Assembly: GCA_000238815.2 (NCBI GenBank)
Contig: AFXB01000009.1
Coordinates: 32,422-96,421 of the forward strand
DNA: 64,000 nucleotides
Direction: 5' to 3'
Source of the DNA: SAR116 cluster alpha proteobacterium HIMB100
GTDB taxonomy: Bacteria > Pseudomonadota > Alphaproteobacteria > Puniceispirillales > Puniceispirillaceae
Part shown: positions 56,232-64,000 of the stretch, piece after piece
Position numbering within the stretch: the first letter of the stretch is position 1
Layout: the number at the start of each line of letters is the position of its first letter
Notes under the pieces: model-generated
Seen by the model: only the letters and a program-made list of their open reading frames with translations
Told to the model about the DNA's origin: nothing
Database searches by the model: none
Program-made: the position numbers and the translations under genes

Positions 56232-56717
56232 ATGAAACAGCTACGACTTCCCAGCCGTAAAAGCGCTAAACCTCAAACAACCAATTTCATCCCCCATTCT
56301 CAGGTCACACAGCATGGCCCTGATGACATAATTATAAAATTACATGAGTGGTGCTTTGCGCTACCAGCTGTAAATAATGAACATAGCGGTATATCAGTCC
56401 CAGGTGCACGAGCCTTGGTTTTAGACGGTGGATGTAATTGCAACCATGATGCCTTCATGATAGGGAGAGAGTTTGCTCATATTCATCCTCATCCTGATAG
56501 TGGAAGTATGCATGTAAATGTTCCCGCTGAAGATGCAAAAGACATTATTGATACGGGGTGGGGTGAAGACCACTTCCTCGTAACCATGGGGCATCTTCCA
56601 CCAGGTTTGATTATGGTCTTTTCTCCTCGAGATGAGGAAGAATTAGAGGTGGTGAAAAAGATTGTCACTCGCTCTTATGAATATGCGACGGGTGCATTGG
56701 GGAATGGCGGCGTCTGA
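56232..56717 (+). CDS. DUF5519 (luciferase-domain-like) protein
   Basis: A 161-residue protein of the DUF5519 group, called luciferase domain in databases though no light reaction is implied. The signature is VPGARALVLDGG followed by AFMIGREFAHIHPHPDSGSM, then GHLPPGLIMVFSPRDEEELE and ITRSYEYATG-like end. No signal or membrane segment is seen. The HIHPHP cluster could bind a metal. It is the first intact gene inside the inverted-repeat segment. Function unknown. Confidence 0.75.
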   Translation: MKQLRLPSRKSAKPQTTNFIPHSQVTQHGPDDIIIKLHEWCFALPAVNNEHSGISVPGARALVLDGGCNCNHDAFMIGREFAHIHPHPDSGSMHVNVPAEDAKDIIDTGWGEDHFLVTMGHLPPGLIMVFSPRDEEELEVVKKIVTRSYEYATGALGNGGV

Positions 56718-56924
56718 TTTCAAGAAGCTGAGTTTACTTATCAAAAAGTCCGCTAAAGGGTTATTTGTTGGTGATTGTTCCGATATTTATTGTCACCGAC
56801 GGGATTGTCTTTGCCAACAATCTGAACAAGTGCCCATAAATACCATTTTAACGGCGATTTGAAAGCCATAGAGAGTCGCTAGGCACCTTTGATTGACAAT
56901 GCGCTACGCCTCACGCCAAACGCT

Positions 56925-57131
56925 CTCAGTGAGTCTTAAATCGAATCTTTTGTGAGGCGTGATTATTGATTTTGTTTAACTTCCAGTCGAGGCTCTATTC
57001 CGACTATTTTCCTGAACTGTTCTGACAATACCCTTATCGCCAATTCTTGGTCTAATTTCCGAACAATAATGCAGTCATGAATAGGAAGTGAGGGCACTTG
57101 ATGCTTTAGCATCAGCTCCTGCATCGTGCTG
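56925..57131 (-). repeat. Direct repeat A1 (3' end and downstream of the polymerase-like gene)
   Basis: The ~205 bases from CTCAGTGAGTCTTAAATCGA to the ISTMQELM codons recur in the same orientation at about 58609-58815 with roughly nine matches in ten. The repeat covers the last ~56 codons of the polymerase-like gene plus its 3' flank, so one copy arose by duplication of the gene, followed by loss of the rest. Confidence 0.8.
56963..57131 (-). pseudogene. C-terminal scrap of a second polymerase-like gene
   Basis: The peptide ISTMQELMLKHQVPSLPIHD continuing through CIIVRKLDQELA and FRKIVGIEPRLEVKQNQ matches the end of the gene at 58651 nearly residue for residue, including the HD motif. Upstream of about 57131 the sequence diverges abruptly, so only about 56 codons remain and there is no proper start. 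The changes are mostly conservative, showing that the two copies diverged under constraint before this one was cut down. Confidence 0.85.
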
Positions 57132-57194
57132 ATGGCTGGTAATGCACATGCTCTTAAAAATAGTGAGTTGCACCCACTCTGTAAGGTCCTTGAA

Positions 57195-57482
57195 ATGAAA
57201 AACTTCAAGCCGCAAAAAGTGGCAGATTATATGTGTTTGTCATATATTTTCGGTATTGCGGATACAGGTATGTTTATATGTGGGGTGTTTGAATCACAAT
57301 CAAACCCATATAGGTCGCTACGTATTTTAGCGAAAGAATTTGGGGTGGGTTTTGGTATCTACGACAAAAGTAAAGTGGTAAGGGATTATCTAAGGCTTAT
57401 CGAAAACAACCAGGACCATGCTGGGCAATCAGCCTCAAGTTTCGTTAATCAAGCATTACGAAAACAACTCCCTTGCAAGTAA
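57195..57482 (+). CDS. Hypothetical protein
   Basis: A 95-residue frame starting MKNFKPQKVADYMCLSYIFG at ATG 57195, with AAGGT a few bases upstream. It ends QALRKQLPCK. There is a mildly hydrophobic middle (YIFGIADTGMFICGVFES) but no clear signal peptide. I recognise no family, and an in-frame extension to 57126 would overlap the polymerase-like scrap. It may be a gene fragment. Confidence 0.35.
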   Translation: MKNFKPQKVADYMCLSYIFGIADTGMFICGVFESQSNPYRSLRILAKEFGVGFGIYDKSKVVRDYLRLIENNQDHAGQSASSFVNQALRKQLPCK

Positions 57483-57668
57483 CGCAAGAAAAAAAGCCCC
57501 AAGAGAACGAGCAAGATGTTCCCGAGAGGTTTTAATATGCTGATTACCGGCGTTTAGAAATTCGCTGAGCTGATGAGCTGGTTGAAGGTGGTAAAGGGGT
57601 GATTGCCGGACAGAAGCGAGAAGGCCCTCAGTAAGTCTTGAGGAGCTTCTAGTTAACGGGTGTCAAAC

Positions 57669-57806
57669 CTACTGTTGCGGCGCATCAGCTGGCATTGACG
57701 CATCTTTTCGGTCATGGCGTTGTTTACACATCTGCTTCATAGCTAAAATGGCAGCCGCACCAATCACCATTCCAGAAATCAGGTTCAGTTTTGCTGTTAA
57801 GAACAT
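57669..57806 (-). CDS. 45-residue single-pass membrane protein
   Basis: ATG 57806, with GGAG nine bases before it, opens MFLTAKLNLISGMVIGAAAI, one transmembrane helix, followed by a basic stretch (KQMCKQRHDRK) and a short polar end. The reading frame is short but the ribosome site, hydrophobic helix and positive-inside tail make it credible. No family recognised. Confidence 0.55.
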   Translation of the reverse strand: MFLTAKLNLISGMVIGAAAILAMKQMCKQRHDRKDASMPADAPQQ

Positions 57807-58045
57807 ACTTATCTCCATCAGATAATATAAATTACTTAGACGTTAAAACAGGCTGAGTCAGTCATTACGAAAAACTCTTCGAGCTTTGATGGCTCAACAC
57901 ACACAGAGTTGTGTTTGCCCGGGCATCATAAGTTTGATCCCAAGGGGTAGACCCCGCTGTCCTACCCAGCGAGGCCCGTCTTTACCCCAACCTTAATGTA
58001 GTGTTCAGCTAATCAGCGACCACGGCTTTATTGTCGCACCAGTAA
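57807..58045. other. Gene-free stretch
   Basis: I find no convincing coding frame here. The sequence contains small GC-rich hairpin-forming segments such as AAGGGGTAGACCCCGC at about 57942, which could belong to an unrecognised structured RNA or to decayed DNA. Confidence 0.3.
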
Positions 58046-58076
58046 CAAAAAGCCTCGCCAGATTACCAACGAGGCT
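58046..58076 (-). terminator. Intrinsic terminator after the 97-residue membrane-protein gene
   Basis: Read on the minus strand, AGCCTCG and CGAGGCT form a seven-base stem around a 12-base loop and are followed by TTTTTG. It lies 48 bases beyond the stop codon of the gene at 58124. Confidence 0.7.
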
Positions 58077-58123
58077 TAATGAAAAACGAAGTACACAAGG
58101 GGAGGTGTGTAACCGTTTCCTTT

Positions 58124-58417
58124 TTATTCGTGTTCCCCACCAGCCCCTCTTGCAAGCTGAACAAAACTGTTGGGGCGATGTTGCGCCACTTTGAAAGTTG
58201 CAACTGTGGCAACAACTCCGGCTATCAATAAAGCATGGGCAATTGCGCTCACGCCAAATATAGTCATAGACCCAAGGCTCATGGAAAAGATAATACACCA
58301 CATCCACGCAAGGAACTGCATCACTACGTGTTGTGTCTGCAAATCATCGATATGTCTAAGTGGATTTATTCTGTGGTCCATGACCCCATTCCACATGTTT
58401 GCGATTACTTTTTGCAT
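58124..58417 (-). CDS. Small two-helix membrane protein, conserved hypothetical
   Basis: A 97-residue protein with two hydrophobic helices (VMQFLAWMWCIIFSMSLGS and VSAIAHALLIAGVVATVATF). The motif MDHRINPLRHIDD followed by a Met/Trp-rich first helix is a pattern I recall from short hypothetical membrane proteins of marine alphaproteobacteria. GGAG precedes ATG 58417. Function unknown. Confidence 0.65.
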   Translation of the reverse strand: MQKVIANMWNGVMDHRINPLRHIDDLQTQHVVMQFLAWMWCIIFSMSLGSMTIFGVSAIAHALLIAGVVATVATFKVAQHRPNSFVQLARGAGGEHE

Positions 58418-58608
58418 TTTCAGACTCCTAATACAAATAATGTATACGCAGAAACTATGTTGTTTGGTTCAATCATTACTAGACACCGTATGGTTCCGTT
58501 TGATTGATAAACTCTCCGACCTAGTCTCCAAGTCGATTGCTGGCGATTTAAGAGTCGCTGAGACAGTGAGTTGACTGTGGGTGGTTTGCCACCAGTCAAA
58601 CACAAGAT

Positions 58609-58815
58609 GGCCCTCAGTGAGTCTTAAATCGAGTCTTTTGTGAGGCGTGATTATTGATGTTGTTTAACTTTCAGTCGAGGCTTTATTCCGACTATTTTCC
58701 TGAACTGTTCTGACAGAGAATTCATCGCTAACTCCTTGTCTGACTCTCGGACAATGATGCAATCATGAACAGGAAGTGAGGGCATTTGATGCTTAAGCAT
58801 TATCTCCTGCATCGT
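58609..58815 (-). repeat. Direct repeat A2 (3' end and flank of the polymerase-like gene)
   Basis: Same-orientation partner of the repeat at 56925-57131, about 1.7 kb away. It includes GTGAGGCGTGATTATTGAT just past the gene's stop. Recombination between the two would delete the genes between them. Confidence 0.8.
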
Positions 58816-59988
58816 GCTGATGATTACTTCGCTCTCAATGAACATCAGGTTAGGCCATCGCACCTCTTGTTTCGGCCAGTCTCTCATAAGCGGGAAATGC
58901 TCAAGAACGACCTTTTCAACTGTTTTAACCGTCATCCAAGATTTGTAGGCAACTCCTGCTTCTTTGAGTTCAGCAGCATTTCCCTTGAGCCATTTAGCAT
59001 GGAAAGCGTCTGACCCTAAGGTGATAGAGAACCACTTCTTTACCACCTCTCTTGGTAAGCCTCCGATGGCGTATATATCCTCTGCGTCAGGCATCGCTAT
59101 GCCTTTGAGTGCATGGAGTATGGCGAGATAAGAAGCATTAATATCAATTTCGACAACCGCTTCTTCATTTATCGTTATTGAAGACCGCTCTTGGCTGTTC
59201 ATGCCCATATAGCCAAGACTTCCAGATGGATAGAGCCGACCACCAAGATTAAAATCAAAGTTACCTCTATCGCCCTCGTTAAATAGCCTTCGCAGACCAG
59301 TGAAGACCATGCCCTCATAAGTAAATGTAGAGAGGAAGTCATTTATGGCAGTGATGTCGTTGATGATTTGCCGAGAGCGGGGGAATGAGGGAAGCTTCAT
59401 CTTCTTGCCTCTTTTACCACTTGGTTCTTTGGATGCTCTCACCTCCACCACATTGGCTGGCATGACAATATGAAAATGCTCATGGAAAGCTTCTTCAGAT
59501 AAACCATATTCTGCTGTCTTATCTATCAGGGGCTGCAGAGGTTTGAAGCGTGTAGCAAGACCACCAAAATAAGTCTTCTTCATGCCTTCACCCCAATCTA
59601 TGGGGCGACTGTTTTTACCATCATATATTTCAATAAGACCAAGTTCCTCGAGGCTATGAACTACACAATAGAACATCTCATAGCCAACTATGAGGTCGGT
59701 GAAGTAGTTGGCAGACATAGGATGATAAGAAAGACCGTTGTTACTCTTATCACCTGTGTTCCTAATACCCTCGTCATGAGCTAGCAAAAGGTCGCCTAAG
59801 ATTAAGGCAACTGTTCTGTTGAACTGCAGCTCATCTTGCTCCTTAAGCTTGCGTTGTCTTGTCTGATTTGCTTTTTAAAGAGTAGCTATGCTAGCAGCAA
59901 AAGTTTTAGCTTGGTCAGTCTTTGGAGAATAAGACAAAGACATATAGGTAGCGTGGTTAAGATAGTCATAATCGACAGCAACATCCAT
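58651..59988 (-). pseudogene. Nonsense-interrupted gene for a family-A-DNA-polymerase-like protein
   Basis: ATG 59988, with AAGGTGAG before it, opens MDVAVDYDYLNHATYMS and stops at TAA (59875-59877) after 37 codons; the same frame then runs open to 58651, so one substitution would give a 445-residue protein. The largest uninterrupted frame from a TTG at 59787 is 378 residues. In that numbering the C-terminal half has GGRLYPSGS before VVEIDINASYLAILHAL (Asp215), REVVKKWFSITLG (Arg246, Lys250) and SLPVHDCIIV (His341, Asp342). Their order matches motifs A, B and C of family A DNA polymerases, in a compact form with no thumb or exonuclease domain. The N-terminal part resembles a winged helix. I infer a palm-domain replication or repair protein of a mobile element; activity is unproven. 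Confidence 0.6.
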
Positions 59989-60296
59989 ATTACTCACCTT
60001 TGTTCTTACGCTTATTAGTACGATCCACGTAGTGCCTAAGTAGTAGGTAGGGTAGTTGATGGTGGTATGACTACTGCTACTATCAATATAACCCTATACA
60101 GAGACCATAGTCCCCCTGGTATCTAAGGTCATGGTTTCTAAAGTGATGGTTGATGGTGATTACTACTACCACTGCCCAAACAACCAAAGCCTATTTTCTA
60201 CAACAGCCGTGAATAAAGTTACTTGTGTTGCGGTTGGTCCAGCAGCAAGCAGCTACCAATGAAGGCTTTTCGGAAAAGTGTCAACAATCTCTAATT
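59989..60296. other. Intergenic region with trinucleotide-rich repeats
   Basis: No gene is seen. TTGATGGTGGTATGACTACT at about 60056 and TTGATGGTGATTACTACTAC at about 60149 are two related copies some 90 bases apart, and the first can fold on a distant ATCAA. This is the leader of the polymerase-like gene, so the repeats could be regulatory or replication-type iterons, but two copies are too few to decide. Confidence 0.4.
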
Positions 60297-63200
60297 TTAA
60301 TACTGGAATGGCACTTTTAGCGTCGACTTTATCTCATAATCACCCGCCCAATATAGTTGTTCGGGGTCGAGCTTTTGATGCAAGTTAGTGGTGAATTCAG
60401 GGCCATCTTTCTTCAAAAGTGGTTTCTTGTAATCGAATGCGTAAGATATTGTGTCAGTCTTTCTATATCTGTCGAGAGAAATACCTAAGGAATAATGCTC
60501 CCCGTCTTCCTCAACCATTTGACTGAGGCTGGACTTAATACCATATCCGCAGCTGGATTTAGCTGTTCCGTTTCCACATTTGACTGATGGAGCAAACTCA
60601 ATATTTTTAGGAAATTCTGATTCTAATTCAAAAGTGAATACCGGAGATAGGCTAAAGCTATAATCAGTCACTGTGTTACTTTTAACTGGCGCATTATACA
60701 CAGCAGAACCAATGTAAACATTTGCCCTGCGATTTTCCTGCAGACTGATTGACCCCTCTGCGCCTCCTTTGATTGCCAAATCAAACAAAGGCCCTGCTAT
60801 ATGCCGGGAAAGTGTAAAACTAGCTTGAGCGTTATAGCCATAAAAGTCATCCACAACCCTTGCTGAATTGAAGACAACATCCAATTCAGTTTGAGACACA
60901 CCAAAGGAGAAGAGTGTTGTGGCCAATAAGTTTACGTCAGGGTTATAGATATGATAGAAGCCAACAGAGGCTCGCTTCGATTCTTGTGTGCCTGTTTGAC
61001 TGTGCGTAAATTCGGCACTTGTATGCGAAAGCTGTAAAAAATGGGCTGTTAATGATTCTTGGTCATCAGCCTTTCGTTCTTTCCCAATACTGAAAATGAC
61101 ATTGGATGCGTCTGGGCCGTTATCCTGTTGACTAAAGGAAGCAGTAATTTTTGTGACTAAAGCTTCGTTTTTGTCTTGAAGCGGACTGTAATCATCAAAA
61201 CGTAACTTCCCGCTAGCACCAAAATCATTTGCGTCTGCTTCAAGAAACTTAATGCCTTTCGAAATCTTCTCACCCCAGCTTTCATCTGTCTGAAACGAGC
61301 TGTTTTGAGCAGGGCCGGATTTAGAGGCTGTCTGGGTATCAGTGCCACGAGACGCTTGAATTGTTTGTATGCTTTGCAAAGCTAGATTATCGACACTCGT
61401 TTGCACCAAACTCTGAGATGCAATCATAAGCGCACGTGTTTCGCCTCCTATATGCTCTGCAATGATTGTTTGGGTGTCCTCAATAGCTTTCTTTACAATC
61501 GGGTCATTTGGGTCTGAACTGCTTCCAGGCGTGTAGGTCCACAAGAAGTTTGACGATGCAACATTTGTGTTACCTCCTGTATCTGAAAACACAGCAACAG
61601 GGACTGAAATCGTATAACTTGCACTACCAGAAGGTGTAAATGTGGCACTATAGCTAGCACCTGAGCCGGTGAAGGCGCTCAGTGTGCCTCCGCTCAGACT
61701 TACATCTGACACAACAAAATCTGTCGTTTGTTCTGAGGTTGTAAAGTTGAGTGTTATTGATGCGTCACTGGACGTGTCACCACTTGTTACTGTCGGAGAA
61801 GATATCGAAATAGTTGGTGAGGTACTGTCAAATGTCCAGCTGAAAACGTTTGATGCAGAGTTAGAAACACTCAGTGAGTCTGTAAACTGATTTGCAGCAA
61901 CCGAAACAGTCGTTGCTCCGTCTCCAGAAGGCGTGAATGTTGCGCTGTAATTACTGCCGCTCCCTGAAAAAGCTGAGAGACTGCCTCCAGTAACTGAGAT
62001 ATCTGAGGCGATGAAGTCTGTAGACGCTGACGATAAGGTGAAGTCCACCGAAATACTGGCGTCATTTGAGGTCGTTCCACTGGTGACGTCCGGCGACGAT
62101 ATTGTGACAGAAGGAACGGTCGTATAATATGTCCAGTTGAATTGAGGTGCAGCAGAGTTATTATTCCCCGCTGCATCGGTAAAACCACCACTTGTTATGT
62201 CAATGGTTGTTGCGCCAGCCACTGTTGGCGTGAATGTGGCCGTGTAAACAGTTGAAGATGTAGCTGAAAAGCCAGATAACGTGCCGTTAGTTACTGAAAC
62301 ATCACTTGCCGAAAAGTCAGATGTTGCTTCACTTGAAGTGAATGTGAGCGATAAACTTGTATCATTTGAAGTTGCTCCATCTGTAACCTCTGCAGCTGTG
62401 ATAGCTATAGTTGGCGGTGTGTTGTCATAAGTCCAACTGAATATTGTAGGAGAGGCCGTATTGAGGTTGCCAGCTGTGTCAGCAAACAAACCAGAATTCA
62501 CCTCAAACTGCACCGTACCTTGTGAGGCTGCTGTCATTGTTCCAGAATATACGTTGCCAGATACCGACAATGCACCCAGTGAACCGTTCATTACCGTCAC
62601 ATCAGCTGCTGTAAATCCTGTCACTGCCTCAGAGACTGTGAATTGAGCCGTAATGGAACTGCTGTTTGTTGAATCTCCACTGGATAAAGAAGAAGAAGAA
62701 AGTGTTACAGATGGGTCAGTATTGTCACTCACGCTAATAGAGCGAATTGCTGTTGAGCCAGAGCCGTTATATTCCACAATGTACGGGATGGGATACCCTG
62801 AACCTGGATAATCATTCATCGTGCCATTTGGCATAATCATAAGATAGTCTTCACCACTTCCCCAATCATTCGGTTCACTTTGAGAGCCACCGCTAAATGT
62901 CCAATTGGTGTATGCGCCACCGACTGCACTACCATTCTCGTCTCCTTGCCAAAATTGTTGGCCAGCCTCAGGGCCATCAGTCCAACGCCATTCACCTTCG
63001 ACAGCAGCGTCACTTGCACCAAGCCATACCCTTGTACCGAGACCAGCTTTGGAAACTACATATGAAAATTCTGCAGCGGATGTAATCGTTGCAAGATAAC
63101 CTGAATTCCCTCCAAATGTGCGGCCCTGGGCGTTAGTATTTGCGGTCGCCCAACTACTGTTCGTGTTTACAAATTCATAGAAATTGCCTGTTACCGTTGA

Positions 63201-63572
63201 GTAGAAAACATTTGAACTAGCAGCAGCAACCGATATAGTTCCTTCTCCCATCATCTCCAACGAGGCCAGTGCAGCGTTTACGTTGCTCAAGCTACCTTCA
63301 ATGGCAATTGATGTGCTGCCACTCCAATCGCTTGACGAAAAACCTGTTGGAGCAGTGAGACCGGTGGTTGTTGTTATCTTAACATTTCCAGAAGTCGTGG
63401 AGACGAACGCTTTTATCGGGTCTGCCCCTGACACAGACACAGGCGCCCCAGAGCCAGGTATAGCATTGTAAACACTGGAATCAGTTACCGAGACGCTTGT
63501 TGGTCCAGATACTGACTGACCGAAAACGGCCATCGGAGACAATATTAATATCAGTAAAACAAAATACCGCAT
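60297..63572 (-). CDS. Autotransporter adhesin with C-type lectin and Ig-like repeats
   Basis: About 1091 residues. ATG 63572 opens a signal peptide ([15 protein letters not shown]); an upstream TTG at 63608 is less likely. In order: a Ser/Thr-rich beta region (to 118), a C-type lectin-like domain (about 128-270; [33 protein letters not shown]), and four Ig-like repeats of about 100 residues (285-682), each ending in a SWTYD-like strand. A linker then leads to a C-terminal beta-barrel of about 340 residues ending in an aromatic (VPFQY). The whole is a type V secreted surface protein, probably binding a glycan on algae or particles. The carbohydrate-contact residues EPN and ND are intact. Confidence 0.85.
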   Translation of the reverse strand: MRYFVLLILILSPMAVFGQSVSGPTSVSVTDSSVYNAIPGSGAPVSVSGADPIKAFVSTTSGNVKITTTTGLTAPTGFSSSDWSGSTSIAIEGSLSNVNAALASLEMMGEGTISVAAASSNVFYSTVTGNFYEFVNTNSSWATANTNAQGRTFGGNSGYLATITSAAEFSYVVSKAGLGTRVWLGASDAAVEGEWRWTDGPEAGQQFWQGDENGSAVGGAYTNWTFSGGSQSEPNDWGSGEDYLMIMPNGTMNDYPGSGYPIPYIVEYNGSGSTAIRSISVSDNTDPSVTLSSSSLSSGDSTNSSSITAQFTVSEAVTGFTAADVTVMNGSLGALSVSGNVYSGTMTAASQGTVQFEVNSGLFADTAGNLNTASPTIFSWTYDNTPPTIAITAAEVTDGATSNDTSLSLTFTSSEATSDFSASDVSVTNGTLSGFSATSSTVYTATFTPTVAGATTIDITSGGFTDAAGNNNSAAPQFNWTYYTTVPSVTISSPDVTSGTTSNDASISVDFTLSSASTDFIASDISVTGGSLSAFSGSGSNYSATFTPSGDGATTVSVAANQFTDSLSVSNSASNVFSWTFDSTSPTISISSPTVTSGDTSSDASITLNFTTSEQTTDFVVSDVSLSGGTLSAFTGSGASYSATFTPSGSASYTISVPVAVFSDTGGNTNVASSNFLWTYTPGSSSDPNDPIVKKAIEDTQTIIAEHIGGETRALMIASQSLVQTSVDNLALQSIQTIQASRGTDTQTASKSGPAQNSSFQTDESWGEKISKGIKFLEADANDFGASGKLRFDDYSPLQDKNEALVTKITASFSQQDNGPDASNVIFSIGKERKADDQESLTAHFLQLSHTSAEFTHSQTGTQESKRASVGFYHIYNPDVNLLATTLFSFGVSQTELDVVFNSARVVDDFYGYNAQASFTLSRHIAGPLFDLAIKGGAEGSISLQENRRANVYIGSAVYNAPVKSNTVTDYSFSLSPVFTFELESEFPKNIEFAPSVKCGNGTAKSSCGYGIKSSLSQMVEEDGEHYSLGISLDRYRKTDTISYAFDYKKPLLKKDGPEFTTNLHQKLDPEQLYWAGDYEIKSTLKVPFQY
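61527..62720 (-). repeat. Four ~100-residue Ig-like repeats in the lectin autotransporter
   Basis: The units begin [42 protein letters not shown] and [14 protein letters not shown], and each contains an [13 protein letters not shown] segment and an FTDAAGN-like segment. The last two are more alike than the first two, suggesting recent copying at the barrel-proximal side. Changes in repeat number would alter the reach of the lectin head. Confidence 0.85.
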
Positions 63573-63785
63573 AAAGATTTTTGCAATTGCAAGGAGAAAT
63601 ATTTCCAACGTTCGCCAAATCTAACATAAACGGCTAAAGCTAGCCAAATTTTATGCAAATTTGACTATGCTCAGCTTGACTGCCCTCCGTTCACCAATTT
63701 TGTCCGTATTTACTCACATTTCTTCCTATCGCTGCGGCTTTCTTGCTGGGCCTGCCCTGAGCCAGAATAAATCTTGCCAATCTTT

Positions 63786-64000
63786 CAACAACAACAACCA
63801 ATCGACCCTTTAGCCCCTTTTTTGAAGTCGTGTTTGTCGTCACCCACCGGGGGTCACTCAAGCCCGTAAGGAGTCTCAAGTCTCCGCTAGTATAACACCC
63901 AGTATAACAAATGTGCCTGTTGACACTATTCAGTGATTGTCTAACCTATTGATATTGCTCAAGGGTGACTTGAGTTGACGCAGGGCATAGGTAACAGCAG
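63786..64000 (-). repeat. Right arm of the ~215-bp inverted repeat, reaching the window edge
   Basis: Reverse-oriented copy of 55916-56131. It ends at the last base of the window while still matching, so the true repeat continues outside. The 63609-63785 stretch between it and the lectin gene shows no gene. Confidence 0.9.

Noticed and set aside
59875..59877. Stop-codon recoding (read-through of TAA)
   Set aside because: TAA is used as a normal stop elsewhere in the window and there is no surrounding structure suggesting recoding; mutation or sequence error is simpler.
59836..60018. Plus-strand frame over the start of the polymerase-like gene
   Set aside because: It is the mirror of the minus-strand start region, which has a ribosome site and continues the conserved frame.

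Overview
The gene set points to an alphaproteobacterium, most likely marine. The alphaproteobacterial DUF1489 protein, the glnK-amtB pair, GlnE, a CueR-controlled copper cluster and a mannitol/chloroaromatic-type TRAP transporter with oversized permeases all fit. My best guess is a SAR116 (Puniceispirillum)-like lineage, judged from gene style only. From about 0.57 to 50 kb the window is compact, moderately GC-rich housekeeping and envelope DNA. From about 51 to 64 kb it is visibly AT-richer, with relic genes, repeats and interrupted reading frames. I see no rRNA, tRNA or CRISPR array.

Layout. 1-460: edge of an accessory island, with a partial metallo-hydrolase gene and a broken tyrosine-recombinase gene lying beside the 3' end of guaA. 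570-13538: guaB-guaA, rlmE, an RND efflux pump with its adaptor, a MATE exporter and glnE. 13709-24253: MFS transporter, secreted nuclease, DUF1489 protein, MgtE, threonine aldolase, the nitrogen pair glnK-amtB, a LysR regulator and a DEAD-box helicase. 24487-33144: GT9 glycosyltransferase, adenosine-kinase-like PfkB, a subtilase autotransporter, an OlsF-like acyltransferase fusion, a SET protein and a Gate-domain membrane protein. 33429-38307: TRAP operon dctP-(terminator)-dctQ-dctM, whose large permease carries a soluble helical tail of about 310 residues. 38389-42983: copper cluster (multicopper oxidase, cytochrome c', DUF4396) controlled from a textbook CueR operator beside cueR. 43000-50966: sugar aminotransferase, NudC, GFA protein, phosphoesterase, a DUF1007/NicO metal-export pair and small membrane proteins.

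50995-64000 is the most unusual part. It holds a three-gene operon with overlapping starts and stops: an exported caspase-fold protease with a coiled-coil repeat arm, a DUF4384 protein and an LPP20-type lipoprotein. A decayed secreted-protein gene follows. Then comes a segment of about 8 kb bounded by a ~215-bp inverted repeat (55916-56131 and 63786-64000). Inside it are a DUF5519 gene, small membrane proteins, a C-type-lectin/Ig-repeat autotransporter, and a full-length but nonsense-interrupted gene for a protein I read as a miniature family-A-DNA-polymerase-like palm protein. A C-terminal scrap of a second copy lies inside the segment and a free-standing N-terminal domain of the same kind lies at 50995-51414. 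I consider this polymerase-like family and the caspase operon the best candidates for undescribed biology here.
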